Below are positions 5,361-6,985 of a stretch of DNA of 6,985 bases, piece after piece. The number at the start of each line of letters is the position of its first letter. The first letter of the stretch is position 1. Below the pieces are notes generated by a model. The model was not told where the DNA came from. It did not search any database and saw nothing but the letters and a program-made list of their open reading frames with translations. The position numbers and the translations under genes were made by a program. Origin of the DNA: Candidatus Thorarchaeota archaeon (GTDB lineage Archaea > Asgardarchaeota > Thorarchaeia > Thorarchaeales > Thorarchaeaceae); assembly GCA_023134215.1 (NCBI GenBank), contig JAGLUV010000018.1:1-6985 (forward strand). Direction: 5' to 3'.

Positions 5361-5368
5361 TATAAATA
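5361..5368. promoter_or_regulatory. TATA box between divergent genes
   Basis: TATAAATA on the plus strand reads TATTTATA on the minus strand, containing the archaeal TTTATA consensus. Leftward, transcription would start near 5338, giving the ATPase-RHH operon a leader of about 43 bases. Rightward it would start near 5390, 17 bases before the ATG of the membrane protein. Only 111 bases separate the two start codons, so the promoters overlap or share this element. Confidence 0.5.
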
Positions 5369-5406
5369 GTATGGTAGATTACTGAGGATATACCAAACAC
5401 ATCACA

Positions 5407-5772
5407 ATGAACGATAACCTTTTTCAAGCAGACCAAATTGAAAGACGCAGTCGGGAAGCCGGCCATAACCGGTGTGACAGGAAGTCAAGTGAAATGGATA
5501 TCAATCGAACGCAACACATACTAAACTCATTGATGATTTTCTCTTTTTTGATATTCGGAGGTCTCTCAGGTGTGCTGCTCATCACAGATGCGCCTCTCAC
5601 AAGTTCAACGGTTTCACTCCCATTCGCTTTCCTCTTCCTGTGCATCATGACTCTCATAGTCACTGGACAGATTGACGAGAAACCTCAGATGATTGAGAAG
5701 TATCTACGCGAATGGCTCATAATTTGTATCTTCGTTGTCATACTGGCCGCCTTGGTCTTTACACTTGCCTGA
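5407..5772 (+). CDS. small membrane protein, three predicted helices
   Basis: A 121-residue protein not recognised as a family member. The first 40 residues are polar and charged. Three hydrophobic segments follow: about 42-60 (MIFSFLIFGGLSGVLLIT), 69-88 (VSLPFAFLFLCIMTLIVTG) and 103-121 (WLIICIFVVILAALVFTLA), joined by short loops, the second loop being charged (DEKPQMIEKYLRE). The protein ends at the third helix. ATG 5407 is used; ATG 5494 with AGGAAG eight bases upstream would give a 92-residue form starting just before the first membrane helix and is a serious alternative. It is transcribed divergently from the ATPase-RHH operon and lies 92 bases before the ATP synthase subunit D gene in the same direction, so it may share a message with that gene. 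No functional residues are visible. Confidence 0.68.
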   Translation: MNDNLFQADQIERRSREAGHNRCDRKSSEMDINRTQHILNSLMIFSFLIFGGLSGVLLITDAPLTSSTVSLPFAFLFLCIMTLIVTGQIDEKPQMIEKYLREWLIICIFVVILAALVFTLA

Positions 5773-5864
5773 TATTCAACACAAGAGTTTTAGGATTTCA
5801 GGAACTGAGCTATTCATTAGAGTAATAGGTGCAGAATCCGATCTCTTCCATAGAAGTGAATCCA

Positions 5865-6497
5865 ATGAGCAAAATCCTGCCGGGCACGAAGACGACACGT
5901 ATGGAACTACTTCGTCTTAAGAACAGGAAACGATTAGCTCAGCGTGGCTATGATCTTCTCAAAGAGAAGCTAGATTCGCTAATCATGGAGTTCTTCAACT
6001 CAATAGCAGGAATCAAACAGGCTCGTGAAGCCATGGAAGAATCATTGTCTGAGGCATTCTCAGCACTCACTCAGGCTAAGATGATTATGGGGCCATCAAG
6101 AGTGGTGGAGTTCGCTCATGCAAGTCAGGTACGCGCCGACCTCCGAATCACAACTCGTTCAATGATGGGGGTTCGTGTTCCTGTTCTGGCAGTTCAGCAG
6201 CGTTACCCAGATCTTCCCTATTCCTTGGTTGACTCAAGTGCAAGATTAGATGCGATGAGCACGAAATTCAGAGATGCACTGAGGGCCATTGTTAGACTTG
6301 CTGAGATAGAAGCAACTGTGAAGCGACTTGCTCTTGAGATTGAACGAACAAAGAGAAGGGTTTCCGCTCTCGAAACCATTGTCATCCCGAGATTAGAAGC
6401 CACAACTAGACACGTGAAGTTGGCTCTGGAGGAAAGAGAACGAGAAGATTTTTTCAGGACCAAAATCATACGAGACCGAATTGCTGCAGAAGAGTAG
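5865..6497 (+). CDS. atpD: A/V-type ATP synthase subunit D
   Basis: Subunit D forms the long coiled-coil central stalk of the rotary A/V-type ATPase and couples the A3B3 catalytic head to the membrane rotor. The 210-residue product has the family's usual length and pattern. An N-terminal helix carries TRMELLRLKNRKRLAQRG (11-28), a short globular middle carries SMMGVRVPV, and a long C-terminal coiled coil carries TKRRVSALETIVIPRLEAT and LEEREREDFFRTK, the family signatures. ATG 5865 is chosen because homologues begin a few residues before TRMELL; the frame remains open to a GTG at 5829 and includes a GTG at 5856. No other ATP synthase subunit is present: upstream is an unrelated membrane protein and downstream a convergent NAC gene. 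So at least this side of the usual A-B-D operon order is broken, and the gene probably has its own promoter or shares that of the membrane protein. Confidence 0.96.
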   Translation: MSKILPGTKTTRMELLRLKNRKRLAQRGYDLLKEKLDSLIMEFFNSIAGIKQAREAMEESLSEAFSALTQAKMIMGPSRVVEFAHASQVRADLRITTRSMMGVRVPVLAVQQRYPDLPYSLVDSSARLDAMSTKFRDALRAIVRLAEIEATVKRLALEIERTKRRVSALETIVIPRLEATTRHVKLALEEREREDFFRTKIIRDRIAAEE

Positions 6498-6878
6498 CTA
6501 GCCGTGACGAATCTTCAGTATCGCAGAAGCTAAGTCCCCCTTACTCTCCTTCAGAGCTCCTATGGCATCTTCAATACTAGCTCCAGTCTGACTTGCTACC
6601 AAGGCTGCATCTTCCATAGGAATTTCAATCTCTTTATCCACCAGCACTTCCTCGGTTTCAACACTGGCGGTAAGTCCGCGTTCTGTCTTCATACCAGATA
6701 CCTGAAACGATTCACTACCTGCTTGCTTAATCATCATTACTTGGGGATTCGATATGATCCATTCCTTATCTTCGAACCTAAACAGGATTTCTTTCACGCC
6801 TGCAATATCCTTCTGCTCGATTCCTGCCTTCTTCATCATCCGAGCCATTCGTTTTGGTGACATATCTCTGAATCCCAT
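6498..6878 (-). CDS. nac: archaeal nascent polypeptide-associated complex protein (NAC alpha)
   Basis: A ribosome-associated chaperone that contacts nascent chains at the tunnel exit; in archaea it works as a homodimer. The 126-residue product has the standard architecture. A basic, methionine-rich N-terminus (RDMSPKRMARMMKKAGI) is the expected ribosome/RNA-contact region. The NAC beta-barrel domain spans about 20-62 (EILFRFEDKEWIISNPQVMMIKQAGSESFQVSG). An acidic linker leads to a C-terminal UBA domain at about 86-124 (EDAALVASQTGASIEDAIGALKESKGDLASAI). ATG 6878 is preceded by GAGGTG seven bases upstream. The gene converges on ATP synthase subunit D, and the two stop codons are directly adjacent. 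Confidence 0.96.
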   Translation of the reverse strand: MGFRDMSPKRMARMMKKAGIEQKDIAGVKEILFRFEDKEWIISNPQVMMIKQAGSESFQVSGMKTERGLTASVETEEVLVDKEIEIPMEDAALVASQTGASIEDAIGALKESKGDLASAILKIRHG

Positions 6879-6954
6879 TAAATCACACCTCAGTCAATCG
6901 TCCTCTTGGTCACGGACCTAGTATCTAGTTTCATCATACGTGGTTTTCGAACCT

Positions 6955-6961
6955 GATAAAA
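6955..6961 (-). promoter_or_regulatory. TATA box for the NAC gene
   Basis: Read on the minus strand this is TTTTATC, a TTTATA-like box. Transcription would begin near 6932, giving a leader of about 54 bases that ends with the GAGGTG ribosome-binding site. A CTAG-TAT-CTAG repeat (6918-6928) lies just downstream of the predicted start point. Confidence 0.4.
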
Positions 6962-6985
6962 CGCTTGTGCTTAGTTTCAACATGT

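Noticed and set aside
5296..5466. N-terminal extension of the AAA+ ATPase to 5466
   Set aside because: It would run through the TATA box, the operator repeats and the start of the divergent membrane protein, and it encodes a cysteine-rich peptide unlike an AAA+ N-terminus. ATG 5295 has a ribosome-binding site.
6942..6953. GGTTCGAAAACC on the minus strand, resembling a tRNA T-loop
   Set aside because: The flanking bases do not form a T stem, and no acceptor, D or anticodon arms can be found around it. It lies in the NAC promoter next to the TATA box.
1..6985. CRISPR array or insertion sequence
   Set aside because: The GTATTA palindromes are irregularly spaced by hundreds to about 1900 bases and are not long repeats with uniform spacers. 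No transposase, terminal inverted repeats with target duplications, or integrase was seen.

Overview
The window comes from an archaeon. It encodes an archaeal nascent polypeptide-associated complex protein (aNAC), subunit D of the A/V-type ATP synthase, and the alpha subunit of an ADP-forming acyl/acetyl-CoA synthetase. Gene starts use Shine-Dalgarno (GGAGGT-like) and TTTATA-type promoter signals. Base composition is moderate and slightly AT-rich. An Asgard lineage (for example Thorarchaeota-like) would fit the gene content and texture, but nothing here proves the phylum.

Layout, left to right. (1) 245-805 (+): uncharacterised 186-residue protein with a helix-turn-helix-like segment. (2) 806-1269: a long intergenic region with nested inverted repeats, a possible 35-codon ORF and the promoter of the next gene. 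(3) 1270-2502 (+): uncharacterised, mostly helical protein with HEAT-like repeats in its C-terminal third. (4) 2590-3960 (+): acyl-CoA synthetase (ADP-forming) alpha subunit with its catalytic histidine, without the beta subunit beside it. (5) 5295-4009 (-): a tightly coupled two-gene operon of an AAA+ ATPase (ORC/Cdc6/ExeA-like fold) followed by a small ribbon-helix-helix (RHH) DNA-binding protein. (6) 5407-5772 (+): a divergent three-helix membrane protein. (7) 5865-6497 (+): ATP synthase subunit D. (8) 6878-6498 (-): aNAC, convergent with subunit D; their stop codons abut with no base between them.

The most interesting signal is not a gene. A 16-bp palindrome, GTATTA-N4-TAATAC, recurs through the left three quarters of the window: two perfect copies (1903, 3482), three with one mismatch (35, 2490, 3982) and one with two mismatches (5321). 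Two copies flank the ATPase-RHH operon: one lies just past its 3' end and one in its promoter, just downstream of the predicted transcription start. Others sit inside or at the ends of neighbouring genes. Perfect copies would be very rare by chance in 7 kb.

A coherent reading (inference) is that the RHH protein binds this palindrome, represses its own operon and, with the AAA+ ATPase, works on a cluster of chromosomal sites. That would be functionally reminiscent of SegAB/ParAB partition systems but with a non-ParA ATPase. A plain transcription-factor regulon, or a motif dispersed for another reason, remains possible.
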